DNA from: Bacteroidota bacterium
GTDB lineage: Bacteria > Bacteroidota > Bacteroidia > Bacteroidales > Prolixibacteraceae
Reading direction: 5' to 3'
Length of the DNA stretch: 5,980 bases
NCBI GenBank assembly: GCA_013203755.1
Contig: JABMPI010000611.1
Coordinates: 1-5,980, forward strand
Shown here: in pieces, positions 4,451 to 5,980 of the stretch
How the letters are laid out: each line of letters opens with the position of its first letter
Position numbering within the stretch: the first letter of the stretch is position 1
Made by a program: the position numbers and the translations under genes
Notes under the pieces: model-generated
Databases searched by the model: none
The model's input: only the letters and a program-made list of their open reading frames with translations
Told to the model about the DNA's origin: nothing

Positions 4451-5980
4451 ATGCTTGAAAATAATCAACAAAAGCTTTTTCTACTCGATGCATTTGCTCT
4501 AATTTATAGAAGTTATTTTGCATTTATACGCGCTCCAAGATTTAATTCAAAAGGATTAAATACCTCGGCAATGCTGGGTGTTACAAATACTATTATACAA
4601 CTTTTAGAGAAGGAAAATCCTAATTTTATTGGTGCTGTGTTTGATGTTTCTGCACCAACTTTCAGACACGAAATGTTTCCGGAATACAAAGCTAACCGGG
4701 ATGCAATGCCGGAAGATTTACGAAAATCTATTCCGTACATCCGTAAAATTATTGAAGGTTTTAATATTCCGATTATTGAAAAAGCAGGATTTGAAGCAGA
4801 CGACGTAATTGGAACTTTGGCTAAAAAGGCTGAAAAAGAAGGTTTCACCACTTATATGATGACACCTGATAAAGATTATGCACAGCTGGTTTCTGATAAA
4901 ACTTTTATGTTTAAACCTGGTAAAGCTGGGGGAGATCCGGAAGTTTGGGGTTTGAAAGAGGTACAGGAAAAATTTGGAATTGAAACTGCAGATCAGGTAA
5001 TAGATATTTTAGGATTGATGGGCGACAGTGCCGATAATATTCCAGGCTGCCCGGGAGTGGGTCCAAAATCGGCTGAAAAACTTATTTCTGACTTTGGAAA
5101 TATTGATGGTATTTACCAAAATACCGACAAACTTAAAGGCAAACAAAAAGAGAAATTAATTGAGTTTGAGGAACAAGTCAGGCTTTCAAGAGTATTGGCA
5201 ACCATTGTTGTAGATGTTCCTATTGAATTCAATACAAAAAATTTAACTCGAGATGAGGTTAATAAAGAGGCGTTGATTGACCTCTTTGAAGAGTTGGAAT
5301 TCAAAGGAATTATTCAGCGATTAAAGTTGAAAGAAGCACCGGTTGAGGTTTCGATGCAGGGAACTTTGTTTGATATGGGAATGGTTGCAGCAACTCCGAA
5401 GGAGAAAAATGTGGATACCATCGAAACAATTCCTCACCAATATTATTTGGTTGAAAACGAAATGCAGCGTGCAAGCTTGCGGGCAGAATTGTCTGTTCAG
5501 AAGGAGTTTTGTTTTGATACCGAAACTACCGGCTTGAATACGCATTTGGCTGAAATTGTTTGCCTCTCTTTTGCATTTAGAAAACATGAAGCGTATTGTG
5601 TTACTTTGCCTACAAATAAAGGCGAAGCGCAAAAAGTGATAGATGAATTTCGTGAGATTTTTGCAGATGAAAATATCACTAAAATCGGACAAAATATTAA
5701 ATACGATATTTTAATGCTAAGTAATTATGGTATTGAACTAAAAGGCAAGTTATACGATACGATGTTGGCGCATTATTTAATTCAACCCGATTTAAAACAT
5801 GGTTTGGATATGCTTTGTTTGCAATATTTGAATTACGAAAAGGTTCCAACTGAAAATTTGATTGGTAAAAAGGGACAAAATCAAAAAACGATGCGTTCTG
5901 TAGAACTTGAAAAACTGCGCGATTATTCGTGTGAAGATGCAGATTTGACCCTGCAATTAAAACTGGCAATAGACCCGGAA
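4451..5980 (+). CDS. polA: DNA polymerase I, N-terminal part (runs off the window)
   Basis: The first 510 codons are visible with no stop, and the frame continues past the right edge. A full polA of about 920-950 residues would place the missing polymerase domain outside. The 5'-3' nuclease domain (about 1-300), which removes RNA primers and damaged flaps, has its acidic metal ligands: Asp13, Asp117-Asp118 in ADDVIG, Asp140 and Asp142 in PDKDYAQL, and Asp192 and Asp195 in GDSADNIPG, followed by the helix-hairpin-helix GCPGVGPKSA. After a linker, the 3'-5' proofreading domain begins near 335 and keeps all catalytic motifs: ExoI Asp356 and Glu358 in FDTETTGL, ExoII Asp419 in GQNIKYD, and ExoIII Tyr492 and Asp496 in YSCED. 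Proofreading therefore looks active, unlike in lineages whose Pol I lost these residues. It starts 11 nt after the queD-like stop with no room for a terminator, so the two are probably co-transcribed. Confidence 0.97.
   Translation, partial: MLENNQQKLFLLDAFALIYRSYFAFIRAPRFNSKGLNTSAMLGVTNTIIQLLEKENPNFIGAVFDVSAPTFRHEMFPEYKANRDAMPEDLRKSIPYIRKIIEGFNIPIIEKAGFEADDVIGTLAKKAEKEGFTTYMMTPDKDYAQLVSDKTFMFKPGKAGGDPEVWGLKEVQEKFGIETADQVIDILGLMGDSADNIPGCPGVGPKSAEKLISDFGNIDGIYQNTDKLKGKQKEKLIEFEEQVRLSRVLATIVVDVPIEFNTKNLTRDEVNKEALIDLFEELEFKGIIQRLKLKEAPVEVSMQGTLFDMGMVAATPKEKNVDTIETIPHQYYLVENEMQRASLRAELSVQKEFCFDTETTGLNTHLAEIVCLSFAFRKHEAYCVTLPTNKGEAQKVIDEFREIFADENITKIGQNIKYDILMLSNYGIELKGKLYDTMLAHYLIQPDLKHGLDMLCLQYLNYEKVPTENLIGKKGQNQKTMRSVELEKLRDYSCEDADLTLQLKLAIDPE

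Noticed and set aside
4513..5969. Several 60-120-codon minus-strand frames inside polA
   Set aside because: They are antisense shadows of a strongly conserved coding region and show no family features.

Overview
The window looks like the chromosome of a member of the Bacteroidota, most likely class Bacteroidia; anything finer is a guess. The evidence is: an AT-rich sequence; A/T-rich start regions without Shine-Dalgarno motifs; a TonB-dependent receptor with the N-terminal carboxypeptidase-regulatory-like domain common in this phylum; and a textbook Bacteroidota promoter (TTTG, 19 nt, TAnnTTTG) at 2591-2621. All four recognisable genes lie on the + strand.

Layout. Positions 1-165 hold no complete gene, but carry three TGACCG-type repeats, a 6-bp inverted repeat and a perfect 8-bp hairpin ahead of the first gene. 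Positions 166-2535 encode a complete outer-membrane TonB-dependent receptor. The short gap 2536-2656 packs a probable intrinsic terminator directly against the promoter of the next gene. Positions 2657-3559 encode a membrane-anchored coiled-coil protein of unknown function. Positions 3560-3989 are a 430-nt stretch with no convincing gene but many inverted repeats, two of them strong, and on the minus strand a long open frame broken by one stop codon. Positions 3990-4439 encode a QueD/6-pyruvoyl-tetrahydropterin-synthase family enzyme. Eleven nucleotides later polA (DNA polymerase I) starts and runs off the right edge after 510 codons, covering its 5'-nuclease and nearly all of its proofreading domain.

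How the genes relate. The receptor (nutrient uptake) and the coiled-coil protein appear to be separate transcription units. The queD-like gene and polA are close enough to be co-transcribed, although their functions (deazapurine or pterin synthesis, DNA replication and repair) have no obvious link. I see no defence system, CRISPR array, tRNA, rRNA or complete mobile element. The least explained part is 3560-3989, which could hold a structured RNA, a dispersed repeat or a decayed gene.
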